DNA of 8,221 nucleotides from assembly GCA_007129335.1 (NCBI GenBank), contig SKVS01000207.1, positions 1 to 8,221 of the forward strand, given 5' to 3'. The position numbers and the translations under genes are program-made. Positions within the stretch are counted from its first letter, which is position 1. The number at the start of each line of letters is the position of its first letter. The notes beneath the pieces are model-generated. The model was not told the origin of the DNA. It was given only the letters and a program-made list of their open reading frames with translations, and did not search any database. This stretch comes from Spirochaetaceae bacterium (GTDB taxonomy: Bacteria > Spirochaetota > Spirochaetia > DSM-27196 > Salinispiraceae). Shown piece after piece: positions 1 through 7,813 of the stretch.

Positions 1-335
1 ACCAGGTTCCCTCCCCGGACATAGCAGGCTGTTCCCAGACAAACCCGTACGGTGTGCTTTCCCTTGGGCTGGGTGGAAAAGAATGAATAAAAACTCACAA
101 CCCCCGCAACCACGCTCAGTGGATGGTTCATTTCCGCGCTTATTTGTTCCAATGACCAGCGAGGAAGGTACCCGAACTCTTGTTGGGCCTGTTGCAACAC
201 AGGAATGAGGCCTCCTGGAGTAGACAGGAATTCTGAAATGATTCCGGAAAGCTTGTTCTGGTTTTCCGGCGTTTGTTCTACAAAAATTGTGGCTGGATTG
301 AGGATCTCTACTTGTGAAGTTGCCGTATCGGCCAT
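1..335 (-). CDS. hndA: NADH dehydrogenase / NADP-reducing hydrogenase 24-kDa subunit (HndA/NuoE-like), partial
   Basis: The first 111 codons are present and the 3' end lies outside the window. The product is a thioredoxin-fold [2Fe-2S] protein of the NuoE/HndA/HydC family, which passes electrons between NAD(P)H and partner flavin and iron-sulfur subunits in the cytoplasm. The helical N-terminal part has the family signature GLIPVLQQAQQEFGYLP (about 42-58), followed by VVSFYSFF (79-86). The first two cluster ligands are visible as C99 and C104 in VCLGTACYVRGG. That CLGTACYVRG form is typical of hydrogenase-associated subunits rather than respiratory complex I, so I infer an HndABCD or HydABC type enzyme whose other subunits should lie beyond the left edge. 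ATG at 335 is chosen because a GGGGG ribosome site lies about seven bases upstream. The family is clear. The choice between hndA, hydC and nuoE is less so. Confidence 0.87.
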   Translation of the reverse strand, partial: MADTATSQVEILNPATIFVEQTPENQNKLSGIISEFLSTPGGLIPVLQQAQQEFGYLPRWSLEQISAEMNHPLSVVAGVVSFYSFFSTQPKGKHTVRVCLGTACYVRGGNL

Positions 336-365
336 GAAACTGCCCCCTTACGCTGGTTTTGCGGA

Positions 366-381
366 ACAGGAGTACAGGAGT
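366..381. repeat. Tandem ACAGGAGT repeat
   Basis: ACAGGAGT occurs twice with no spacer, about 30 bases upstream of the hndA-like start codon. It lies where the leader or promoter of the leftward gene would be, so it could be a direct-repeat binding site. Two copies of an octamer are weak evidence. Confidence 0.35.
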
Positions 382-425
382 GTGCAGCCTTGGCTGGTTT
401 GGGGGGGCAGGCTCGGTGCGCATTA

Positions 426-469
426 ACCAGACCGTTGAAAAGCAAGGGTCTTCTGGTGCCGCTTTTTTT
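426..469 (+). terminator. Possible attenuator-like hairpin with T-run upstream of outer-membrane protein gene
   Basis: ACC-AGACC at 426-433 can pair with GGTCT-(TCT)-GGT at 448-457 around a loop of about 14 bases. Seven T (463-469) follow after five more bases. The form resembles an intrinsic terminator on the plus strand, but the bulge and the gap before the T-run make it weak. It lies over 110 bases upstream of the next start codon, so it could be an attenuator, or simply part of the promoter region. Confidence 0.25.
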
Positions 470-568
470 ATCTATAAGATAATATCCAATTGTAAGCCCT
501 GGACTCTGACAACGCAAGAGTCTATTTTTAATTTAAGACCATCCCAATTTCCCCCGTCCCAATCTTCC

Positions 569-576
569 GGAGGTGA
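569..576 (+). promoter_or_regulatory. Ribosome binding site fixing the outer-membrane protein start
   Basis: GGAGGTGA lies five bases before ATG 581. The reading frame is open upstream to about 359, but that stretch reads as junk and has no ribosome site, so this motif decides the start. Confidence 0.85.
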
Positions 577-580
577 ACCC

Positions 581-1483
581 ATGGAAAGAACACGGATTAT
601 GATACTGCTCATACTCGCATTAAGCCTGGGGCAATTCGTTACTGTTTCAGTAACTGCTGAGGTTCTGGCACCACCGCCCCTTTCCCCTCAAACAGGAGCA
701 AATACTCAATACGGCAACTCCTGGCTCATGCTGAAAAGAATAAGCGATTCATCGGGAAGTCCAAAAACCGAGGATGGCCTGGGATTGAATTATATTTACG
801 ACCTGGGTGGTGACTTCTCCCTGTTTGGATGGCAGAATACCACCATTCTCGGAATGGTTCGGATGATGTTCATCAGCGAACAACCCAAGGACTGGTCCAC
901 AAATACCTGGCTCATCGACTCATCGGCGGTTGTTATTGAACAATACATCCGTGTCGGTTATACGTTCTCCAACGGTACCTGGGTTTCTCTTGGATTTCAT
1001 CATAACTCAAAACACGATCTGGACAGAACCAGAAGGAGAACACCAATTCACGACACCCTGAGGCTGGATGTACAATGGCCAATTATTCAGGGGGACTGGG
1101 GTTTTTCTCCGTGGTTTCTTGGCTTATCCAGCAGGATGGAATATGCACTGGAACCAGTCTTCCAGTTCGACGCTCCCGAGCCCTATAAAGGGGGGCTTTT
1201 TCTTGATGCTGATTTTCAACCTGTCCAGCTTCCCAATGGGGTGGATCTTTTTACCTCAGGCAGGCTGTCGGTAATCCGAAATGAAGTTCAGGAGACCCGG
1301 TTCACCGATGTGGATTGGCTTATCCGCGGTGGACTTCGGTACCAGCGACCCAAGGGTGGGGTCTCGCTGTTTGGGGAAATCCACCGACTCCACGATGATT
1401 GGTTAACCCGGGACTCCATTGGACCTGAGCGTCCGGTAGAACCCTGGACCCTGGTGAGTTTAGGGATTCTTATTTGGCGTTGA
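581..1483 (+). CDS. Uncharacterised outer-membrane beta-barrel-like protein
   Basis: The product has 300 residues. It begins with a signal peptide: basic ERTR, a hydrophobic core IMILLILALSLGQFV and a likely cleavage after SVTA at about 26. A Pro-rich linker (LAPPPLSP, 29-36) follows. The rest alternates polar and hydrophobic residues, is rich in Gly, Trp, Tyr and Phe, and has recurring strand-like segments such as QYIRVGYTF (121-129), WVSLGFHHNS (134-143) and GGVSLFGEIHR (259-269). It ends in a strand-like WTLVSLGILIWR. This pattern suggests an outer-membrane barrel of roughly 10-12 strands. A His/Arg-rich stretch, HHNSKHDLDRTRRR (140-153), is the most distinctive part and might be a loop or ligand site. 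I do not recognise the family and give no function. The gene stands 99 bases upstream of the symporter with no clear terminator between, so the two could be co-transcribed. The barrel assignment rests on pattern only. Confidence 0.75.
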   Translation: MERTRIMILLILALSLGQFVTVSVTAEVLAPPPLSPQTGANTQYGNSWLMLKRISDSSGSPKTEDGLGLNYIYDLGGDFSLFGWQNTTILGMVRMMFISEQPKDWSTNTWLIDSSAVVIEQYIRVGYTFSNGTWVSLGFHHNSKHDLDRTRRRTPIHDTLRLDVQWPIIQGDWGFSPWFLGLSSRMEYALEPVFQFDAPEPYKGGLFLDADFQPVQLPNGVDLFTSGRLSVIRNEVQETRFTDVDWLIRGGLRYQRPKGGVSLFGEIHRLHDDWLTRDSIGPERPVEPWTLVSLGILIWR

Positions 1484-1582
1484 ACTGGGCAATATCACAT
1501 TCAACTCAGTTCTTGACCAAAAAATTCAACTTTCCCTCCCCAGAGTAAGAATTTCGGATTATACTCATTTCGGGAGGTCTCC

Positions 1583-3001
1583 ATGGCATTTAACTGGACC
1601 TTTTACCTACACGCAGGCATCATAGCAACAGGCCTTGCTATTGCAACATTGCTCCGGGCAAAAATCTATTTCTTCCAACGGTTTCTAATACCTAATTCAA
1701 TCATTGCCGGTTTTTTACTCCTTCCTTTTTACAATTTTGTCTTCCCCCGGTTCGGATTCAATCAGGACTTTCTCGGTGAAATTGCCTACCACCTGCTAAG
1801 CATTTCCTTTATTGCCCTTACCCTTCGGCGCACACCGAAAAGCAGCGGTGCCCGCAGGAACAGGCAAGGCCTGGCGGTAGTTATCCTGAATCAGTACTGA
1901 ACCCAGGCTTTCCTGGGTCTCGTTGTCACCTGGATTTTCATTCAAACCATTAGCCCCGAGCTCTTCCACAGCTTTGGATTGTTATTCCCCCTGGGATTCG
2001 CCCTGGGTCCCGGACAGGCTTTTGCCATAGGAGAGGGCTGGAGAATTTTCGGCATTGAGGATGGTGCAACGGTCGGGCTGACCTTCGCTGCCCTGGGTTT
2101 TATTATGGCAAGCTTTGGGGGAATTCTGATGATTCACTACGGCATCAAGCACCATTGGATCCGCCCCCATGCACTGAGAAACCTGAAATCGAAGGATGTT
2201 AAGACGGGAATTTATCCCCGTAATTCGGACTTACCCGTTGGTGCTTACCAAACCACCGAAACCGAAGCCATAGATTCTATGAGCATTAACGTTGTTTTCG
2301 TCCTGATAACCTATTTGCTCACCTTCGGTTTTCTGAAAGGTATGGAGGTGATGCTCGCATTTGCCGGTCCAACAGGAACTGAGCTGGCAACCAATCTTTG
2401 GGGGATTAGCTTCATTTTTGCTGCCCTTATAGGACTTGCTGTCAGAGCTATAATGAATGCATTGAAGGTGGATCATGTTCTAGATGACCGCACCTTGAGC
2501 AGGCTCTCTGGATTATCGGTGGATTTCATGGTCACCAGCGCTATTGCAGCCATTAGCCTTGTTATAGCATTCAAGTATTGGCTACCCATTACGGTTGTAA
2601 CAGTTGTTGGTACGGTCATGATTTTCTTCCTCATTCCCTGGATGAGCTCAAGAATTTTCAGCGACCATAGATTTTTGCGGACACTGATTTTATTCGGGGC
2701 TTGTACCGGAACCCTGACAACAGGGCTTGCTCTTTTACGGGTTCTGGATCCGGACTTTGAAACGCCTGTAGCCTCTGATTACAGCTACGCTTCGGGGATT
2801 ACCTTTGTTGCAGCCATCCCTTTTATTTTGGCTATAAACTTTCCGGCCAGGGCGTTCATGACCGGTGAAATGGGATGGTTCTATGCAGGCGTGGGAGTCA
2901 GCATTGGGTATATCATCCTCAGTATGGTCTGGTACATTCTGCTTGCCAGGAAAAAATCCTTTACCCGATCCGGAGAACTGTGGGCATTGCGGAAGGAATG
3001 A
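1583..3001 (+). pseudogene. gltS: Sodium/glutamate symporter (GltS family) with in-frame TGA at codon 106
   Basis: Read through TGA 1898-1900, the frame gives one 472-residue polytopic inner-membrane protein. It resembles the GltS (ESS) family, which imports glutamate with Na+. About eleven hydrophobic segments are seen, including 7-26, 34-54, 63-80, and one that brackets the stop (about 95-122). The glycine-rich GPGQAFAIGEG (142-152) looks like a family pore-loop motif, and a hydrophilic loop lies at about 190-233. The two halves are in the same frame, and the 26 codons between the stop and the downstream open frame (TQAFLGLVVTWIF and onward) are good membrane-protein sequence. Only one base need differ, for example GGA (Gly) to TGA. 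GGGAGGT at 1572-1578 supports ATG 1583. The TTG at 1979 has no ribosome site, so restart there is unlikely. Explanations are a recent nonsense mutation, a sequencing error, or recoding. Family assignment is fairly sure; substrate is inferred. Confidence 0.75.
1901..1918 (+). other. Perfect 7-bp inverted repeat directly after the in-frame TGA
   Basis: ACCCAGG (1901-1907), loop CTTT, CCTGGGT (1912-1918) begins at the base after TGA 1898-1900. In RNA it would form a GC-rich tetraloop hairpin. A structure just 3' of a stop can promote readthrough or form part of a bacterial SECIS element, but this one has no G in the loop and no spacing from the UGA, unlike known SECIS elements. CCTGGG also recurs nearby (about 1990-2006 and 2092) as common Leu-Gly coding, so chance is possible. 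Confidence 0.5.
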
Positions 3002-3007
3002 GCTAAT

Positions 3008-3036
3008 AAAGGACTGAAGTTCAGAGAAAATCCTTT
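3008..3036 (+). other. Weak stem-loop after gltS
   Basis: AAAGGA (3008-3013) can pair with TCCTTT (3031-3036), enclosing a small CTGA/TCAG hairpin. There is no T-run after it, so it is at best a weak terminator or a 3'-end stabilising structure between the symporter gene and the next gene. Confidence 0.2.
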
Positions 3037-3104
3037 ACTGTGTTGTCTATGACCCTTGCACTAACCTCCTGATTGACACATATTAATTGCAGGGATTGCA
3101 ACAA

Positions 3105-3989
3105 ATGCGGAAACAATATTCTCTCGTACTCGTATTATTTTTTATTATCCTTAGCCAAGCCTACTCGCTGACTATTGTTCGCTTCCCTGCTGGGGAAACA
3201 ATAACCGATACCCGGTATGACTACCCTGCAGCATTGCTGGATCTTGCCCTGGATAAAACACTCAGTACCGATGGTCCCTATCGAATAATTCGTACCCATC
3301 CGGGATCGGTGCAGGAACGGATGATGCGCTTACTCTCTCTTGGACAGGATTTTGATGTCATTACCCTTCCCGCCAGTACCCATGCTGATGAGTTACTCCG
3401 TCCAATTCCAGTTCCAATCAGAAAAGGAATGCTGGGGTGGAGGTTATTGCTCATCCACAAGGACAGTCAATCAGATTTCCAAGCGGTCAGATTTCTTTTT
3501 GATTTACAAAAATTCCGTGCAGGCTATGGCAGCAATTGGGGTGATCTGCCGGTGCTGGAACACAATTTTGCCCATGTCATTACTAATGCTCAGTATGATC
3601 CCCTGTTCACCATGCTTCAGGCAAAACGGTTCGATTTTCTGCATCGCGCTATCCATGAACCATGGAATGAACTTGCAATCCGTAAAAATTCACACCCGGA
3701 CCTGATGATCGAACCAATCCTGATGCTTTACTACCACAATGCAGAATTTTTCTATGTCAACAAAGAGAATATTGCCTTGGCAGACCGAATACACCGGGGA
3801 TTGTTACAGGCATTGGACGATGGGAGTTTTGATTCTTTACTGTACCAGTGGTACGGGGAGTATTTGGCAAAAATTGATTTTCAGAATCGGAGGATCTTCA
3901 ATTTGAACAACCCATTTATCCCAGATTCTCTCCCCCTTGATGAGCCAAAGTTCTGGTTTAATCCTTTTCTGACACATATGGGTGACTAA
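3105..3989 (+). CDS. Periplasmic solute-binding-like protein (family 3 type), function unknown
   Basis: The product has 294 residues. MRKQYSLVLVLFFIILSQAYS is a signal peptide, probably cut near residue 21, with no lipobox cysteine, so a soluble periplasmic protein is expected. The mature part follows a degenerate bacterial solute-binding protein (SBP_bac_3-like) layout that I recall from marine gammaproteobacteria and others: ALLDLALDKT (43-52), a DFDVITLPA segment (82-90), IPVPIRKGMLGWRLLLI (101-117), FRAGYGSNWGD (137-147), RFDFLHRAIHEPWNEL (175-190), and a C-terminal helix DGSFDSLLYQWYGEYL (239-254). Typical members score as substrate-binding proteins without ABC partners, and none is present here either. 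ATG 3105 has AGGGA at 3091-3095. A TTG at 3087 is in frame but would lack a ribosome site. The gene follows gltS by 103 bases. Ligand and role are unknown; sensing or scavenging is possible. Confidence 0.78.
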   Translation: MRKQYSLVLVLFFIILSQAYSLTIVRFPAGETITDTRYDYPAALLDLALDKTLSTDGPYRIIRTHPGSVQERMMRLLSLGQDFDVITLPASTHADELLRPIPVPIRKGMLGWRLLLIHKDSQSDFQAVRFLFDLQKFRAGYGSNWGDLPVLEHNFAHVITNAQYDPLFTMLQAKRFDFLHRAIHEPWNELAIRKNSHPDLMIEPILMLYYHNAEFFYVNKENIALADRIHRGLLQALDDGSFDSLLYQWYGEYLAKIDFQNRRIFNLNNPFIPDSLPLDEPKFWFNPFLTHMGD

Positions 3990-4039
3990 CTAAAAATCTA
4001 CTAAAAAGCATTGGACAATTGAATTCACAGGAAAAAGAA

Positions 4040-4070
4040 AGGCAGAACCACCGGAAAAACGGTTCTGCCT
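4040..4070. terminator. Bidirectional intrinsic terminator between convergent genes
   Basis: AGGCAGAACC (4040-4049) and GGTTCTGCCT (4061-4070) form a perfect 10-bp stem with an 11-base loop. On the minus strand the stem is followed by TTCTTTTTC, a good U-tract, 31 bases past the stop of the acyl-CoA synthetase gene. On the plus strand only TTCTAAATT follows, so termination of the solute-binding gene, which ends 50 bases before, would be weaker. Confidence 0.85.
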
Positions 4071-4100
4071 TCTAAATTGACTGCGGTCCGAATCAACACC

Positions 4101-5801
4101 TTAAAATCGCTTAATTTTTTTCGTCGTTGTCATTTCCAGGGGTTCTTCCAGGACTGTTACCCGAACAATTTTCTGGTAGGGCTGCAGGGTTGGGTTTACC
4201 TCATCTACAATGGCTCGAATTCGTTTTTCCACAACGTCTTTCAATGCAGACCCGCCATCAACAAAGGTTGCAAACATCTCCTTGTTTGGATAAATCAGGG
4301 CTTCGATGTTCTCAGATCGGTCTTCTTCTGACTCGGTAAATCCCCTGACCAGGATTTGCTCAATTTCGGTGTAGAGCTGAAAAGCATTTTCAATTTCTTC
4401 GGGATAGACATTTTTTCCGCCGGAAGTAACAATGAGGTTCTTGCAGCGACCGGTAAGGTACAGGTAATTATCTTTATCCAGGTAACCCACATCGCCGGTT
4501 CGAAACCAACCATCTGCATCGAGGACTTCTGCGGTTGCTTCAGGATTTTTATAGTAACCCTGCATGATCATGGGTCCTCGCACAATAATTTCTCCCCGAC
4601 CATCCTGATCTGGGTTGTCGATTTTGCATTCGACCCGGGGAAGAAGCTTGCCTACACTGGTTTCCTTGTAGGCTTTTACGGGATTCAAGGTCAGAATAGG
4701 GCTGGTTTCGGTTAAGCCGTAGCCCTGGACAAAATCGATTCCCAACTGGTTGTATTGCTTGAAAATACTCGGGGCAAGAGGACCTCCACCGGAAATACAA
4801 ATCCGAATAGACCGCAGGCTGGCTTTATCGAGAACTGAGCCGAACATTTTCTTGCCGGGGTTAACTTTGAAGGTTTTCTTGATGAATCCGGAAATTGCCA
4901 TCATGGTTCGAATGAGTCCGAAAACAACAGGGCCTTTGGCCTTTATTCCCTTCATGATTCCCGCAAGAACCTTGTTGAACAGCATGGGAACCCCCAGGAA
5001 CATGGTTACCTGGGCAGCCTTCAGGTCGTGTAAAATGGCCGATGTAACCAGTTTCTGACCGAACACCAGTTCCGCCCCAACCGAAATGGACTCAATGAAC
5101 ACCGCGAGCATGCTGTAGGAATGGTGCAGCGGTAAGAGGGCATAGAAAACATCGGTGGGAAAAAGCTCCATATGGTATTGGGCAAGAAAGCAGTCTGCCA
5201 CAAAATTGCTGTGGGTCAGCATGACCCCCTTGGGGTTTCCGGTGGTTCCACTGGTAAAAAGAATTGCAGCCAGTTCATCTTCTTTCGCAGGAATAATTTC
5301 GGGAACAGAAGCAGTTGCCTGGAGTTCGTACAGATAGTCCGATTTCTTTGGCGAAAGGGACCATCGGGCCTTCAGTCCTGAAGAATCGGGGGAAAAGGCA
5401 TCGAACTTTTCTTCATCAATGAACAGGGCTACTGCTTCTGAAGCCTTGAGAATGTTACTTATTTCATTGTTCTTCAGTTGGTAATCAATAGGAACCACAA
5501 CAGCCCCTGCAAAGGTAACTGCAAGGTAGGCAATGGCCCACTCCGGTGAATTCTTTCCACTGACGGCTACCCGGTCACCATGCTGAATGCCGTTGGCAGC
5601 CATGAAATCAGCAACCTGAAGAATCTTGTGCAGAGCCTGATCGTAGGTCAGGGTAACTCGGTCAGGGCTGAAAATAGTAAAGCAGGGGCGCTTTCCGTAT
5701 CGGGATGCGGTTATACGAAAAAGTTCAGGCAGGGTTGGCCAGCTGCCAGGAAAAAATTCGTTCCGGTACTGGTCCAGAAAATCCCAGGGATTGGGTTTCA
5801 T
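4101..5801 (-). CDS. Long-chain acyl-CoA synthetase / AMP-binding ligase
   Basis: The 566-residue product is a complete member of the ANL adenylate-forming superfamily. It activates a carboxylic acid, most likely a fatty acid, with ATP to an acyl-AMP and then to acyl-CoA in the cytoplasm. Motifs in order: the phosphate-binding loop TSGTTGNPKG (183-192), substrate-pocket helix region LLPLHHSYS (222-230), GGGPLAP (338-344), the A5 motif GYGLTETSP (360-368), GWFRTGDVGYL (431-441) with the ribose-binding Asp, GRCKNLIVTSGGKNVYPEE (451-469), and the C-terminal catalytic lysine region TTTKKIKRF ending the protein. No key residue is missing. GGAGGA at 5812-5807, five bases before ATG 5801, fixes the start. 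The frame is open to 5879 but that extension has no ribosome site. It is 136 bases downstream of the MCP in the same direction and ends before a strong hairpin. Chain-length preference cannot be read from the sequence. Confidence 0.92.
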   Translation of the reverse strand: MKPNPWDFLDQYRNEFFPGSWPTLPELFRITASRYGKRPCFTIFSPDRVTLTYDQALHKILQVADFMAANGIQHGDRVAVSGKNSPEWAIAYLAVTFAGAVVVPIDYQLKNNEISNILKASEAVALFIDEEKFDAFSPDSSGLKARWSLSPKKSDYLYELQATASVPEIIPAKEDELAAILFTSGTTGNPKGVMLTHSNFVADCFLAQYHMELFPTDVFYALLPLHHSYSMLAVFIESISVGAELVFGQKLVTSAILHDLKAAQVTMFLGVPMLFNKVLAGIMKGIKAKGPVVFGLIRTMMAISGFIKKTFKVNPGKKMFGSVLDKASLRSIRICISGGGPLAPSIFKQYNQLGIDFVQGYGLTETSPILTLNPVKAYKETSVGKLLPRVECKIDNPDQDGRGEIIVRGPMIMQGYYKNPEATAEVLDADGWFRTGDVGYLDKDNYLYLTGRCKNLIVTSGGKNVYPEEIENAFQLYTEIEQILVRGFTESEEDRSENIEALIYPNKEMFATFVDGGSALKDVVEKRIRAIVDEVNPTLQPYQKIVRVTVLEEPLEMTTTKKIKRF

Positions 5802-5806
5802 AAGGG

Positions 5807-5812
5807 TCCTCC
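5807..5812 (-). promoter_or_regulatory. Ribosome binding site of the acyl-CoA synthetase gene
   Basis: Read on the minus strand this is GGAGGA with five bases to ATG 5801. It decides against the longer in-frame start at 5879, which has no such motif. Confidence 0.85.
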
Positions 5813-5937
5813 ATGGTGTGATGATGGTCGTGTGTTGGTAATGGTACTTTCCAAGACTTACAGGGTACCACAACTCCATAAGATGGACTATTACTTCTTG
5901 TCAGTAAATATTACGAAATACTATTCCCCTTCCCTGA

Positions 5938-7745
5938 TCACAGGGTAAATTTACTGATTGTTGTGCTGAGTAATTCTGCCTGTTCAGACAGGTGTTCTGA
6001 CATGGACGCCATTTGCTCTGAAGCTCCTGCGTTTTGTTGAACTACCTTGTCTAATTCGTTGAGGGCTTTACTGACCTGTTGGACACCACTACTTTGCTCT
6101 CCCATGGCTGAGGAAACTTCGGTAATGAGTTCTGCAGTCCGGTTAATATCGGGTACCATATTCTCCAGGAGTGACCCAGCTGAGTTCGCAATATTCATGC
6201 TGTTCTGGGAAAGGTCGTGAATTTCCGCGGCTGCTTTTTGACTCCGTTCTGCAAGCTTCCGAATTTCTGAGGCAACCACTGCAAACCCCTTTCCATGTTC
6301 CCCGGCCCGGGCTGCTTCAATAGCAGCATTCAGAGCAAGGAGGTTCGTGTTTCGCGCAATATCTTCAATAATTGCAATTTTATCTACGATCTGCTCCATG
6401 GCACTGACGGTACTCCTTACCGCCTTTCCTCCCTCATCAGCACTCTTAGCTGATTCAATGGCGATTTTCTGGGTTTCCTGGGCATTATCAGAGGTCTGAT
6501 TAATATTAGAACCAATTTCCTCCATGGAAGCAGAAACTTCCTGGACCGAAGCAGCCTGTTCAGCGGCACCTTGGGAAATCAATCCTGCAGTGTCGGATAA
6601 TTGGATACTTCCGGTGGTTACCGAATGAGAAATGGTTTTTATTTCATCAAAGGTTATCCGAAGAGACTGTACCATTTCCCCCACTGCCTTAAGAATCCTT
6701 CCAGCTTCATCATTACGTTCCGATTGGATATTTTGGGAAAGATCGCCCCGGGCAACGTCTTCGGATACCAGAATTACCCGATCCAAGGGTTTGAAGGTAG
6801 AGCGAATAACCAACAGAAGCACAAAGCTGACCGAAAGGGCAATGAGGACAAACATCCCCAGGGTAATCCAGATCTGCCTGTTCATGTCTGCAAGAGCCAG
6901 GGTCCGGTCGATCATTACTACAGTTTTGCCAATTTCATTTCCCGAATAATCGTACAAAGGAATGTAATGGGTATAGAAAAGTCTTCCATCGAGTCGATAT
7001 TCTCCCTGCCCAAATTGATAGTTTTCCATAATGGCAGAGGCAATATCTCCGGAAAAGGAATAAAACACCACCGAATCAATAACCACATCGGTTGGTTCAT
7101 TATCGAATCTCCGGGCCTGTTGAAAGACAGCATCAAATATTCCAATTGCGTATTCCACTTGAAAAGTGGTACGCAGGTTATTAAATATGGATGCTACCGA
7201 TCCGCCGAATTCCACAGAGCCAATATGTTGACCATCTTCCAGAAACACCGGGTGTACTACCCGGGTTCCCGGCCCCCCTCTTCCCACTTCCAAACCCAGC
7301 ACTGGCTGTCTCCTGCGATTAGCTTCAACAACCGTTTGCCTGAAACCCGATAGATCGTCACCGAACTGGCCGGGAGCATGAAGTCGCAAGAAACTGGTAG
7401 CAGGGGGGTATGAAACTGGAACTGGGCAATATCGAAATCCCTTTGGAGTTCTCGGAAGAAATCAGTATACATAGCCGAAAGTTCCTGACGGTTTCCTTGA
7501 GCAAAGAGTCTGGATACCTGGGGATTTTGAAGCAGGGCGTTGACTGTCAAAGAAAGGTATTGGAGCTCATTTTCCAAGGTTGTACTGTAGGTGTTCCCAA
7601 TCTGGGAAAACAAGGTGGTGTTGTTGTTTTCCATATCCTGCTGGAATCCCCGATACTGGATGAGTACCGTTATAACAGTAACCAGAACAATACCGACGAT
7701 GACGGTAAGCAGAATTTTTCCTTGAATACCAATGGTCTTTTTCAT
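5938..7745 (-). pseudogene. Methyl-accepting chemotaxis protein with periplasmic Cache-type domain, frame broken by a 1-base deletion
   Basis: Restoring one base gives a 602-residue chemoreceptor. ATG 7745 follows an AGGAGGAG ribosome site. The layout is TM1 (about 9-29), a periplasmic sensor domain (about 35-290) of apparent dCache_3 type, TM2 (about 292-314), HAMP (about 315-369), then the cytoplasmic signalling coiled coil. The tip is [20 protein letters not shown] (467-486), which binds CheA and CheW. No C-terminal receptor-methylase tether pentapeptide is seen. The 5' frame (from 7745) and the 3' frame (to 5938) meet at a run of six C on the coding strand (7408-7403). With seven C the junction reads [16 protein letters not shown], matching family sequences I recall; as written it becomes [10 protein letters not shown] and terminates at about 7257. 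The lesion may be a sequencing error, a phase-variable tract, or real decay. It is otherwise intact. Ligand unknown. Confidence 0.88.
7403..7408 (+). other. Homopolymer G6 (coding strand C6) at the MCP frameshift
   Basis: This run is the exact place where the two MCP frames must be joined. Seven bases instead of six restores the sensor domain sequence. It is a usual site for base-calling errors and also for slipped-strand changes. Confidence 0.85.
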
Positions 7746-7813
7746 ACCGAGCTCTCCTCCTTAATCCCTACAGGAGGGTGTAAGTTTGGAGAATCTGCGT
7801 TTCACTGGGCTGG

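Larger units (their letters stand above)
336..580. other. Divergent intergenic region between hndA-like gene and outer-membrane protein gene
   Basis: These 245 bases should hold the promoters of both flanking genes, but I find no convincing -35/-10 pair in either direction. Visible elements are a tandem 8-base repeat (366-381), a run of seven G (401-407), an imperfect hairpin followed by seven T (426-469), and an AT-rich stretch (about 463-535) that is the most likely promoter zone for the rightward gene. Open frames across the region lack ribosome sites and protein-like sequence. Confidence 0.6.

Noticed and set aside
205..426. Short rightward open frame near the left edge
   Set aside because: Most of it is antisense to the well-supported hndA-like gene, and the rest lies in the intergenic region with no protein-like sequence.
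1482..1512. GAACTG/CAGTTC inverted repeat as a terminator for the outer-membrane protein gene
   Set aside because: It is a 6-bp stem with a 19-base loop and no T-run after it.
1898..1918. Canonical bacterial SECIS element and selenocysteine at gltS codon 106
   Set aside because: Known bacterial SECIS loops lie well downstream of the UGA and have a G near the start of the apical loop. Here the stem starts at once and the loop is CTTT. Selenocysteine in this family is not known to me. I keep the stop and hairpin as an open finding only.
1583..3001. A genetic code in which TGA is a sense codon (for example Trp)
   Set aside because: Other genes end cleanly in TGA (1481-1483 and the MCP at 5940-5938), and tryptophan is coded by TGG throughout.
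1979..3001. Downstream half of gltS as an independent gene
   Set aside because: It would start at TTG inside a membrane segment with no ribosome site, and the 26 codons before it are also good family sequence.
3073..3101. TTGACA promoter for the solute-binding-like gene
   Set aside because: The -35 is perfect, but the hexamer 17 bases later is TTGCAA and overlaps the ribosome-site region, so no usable -10 is present.
6601..7353. 250-codon rightward open frame antisense to the MCP
   Set aside because: It lies wholly over a convincing MCP coding region, its protein has no domain-like sequence, and it has no ribosome site that I can see.
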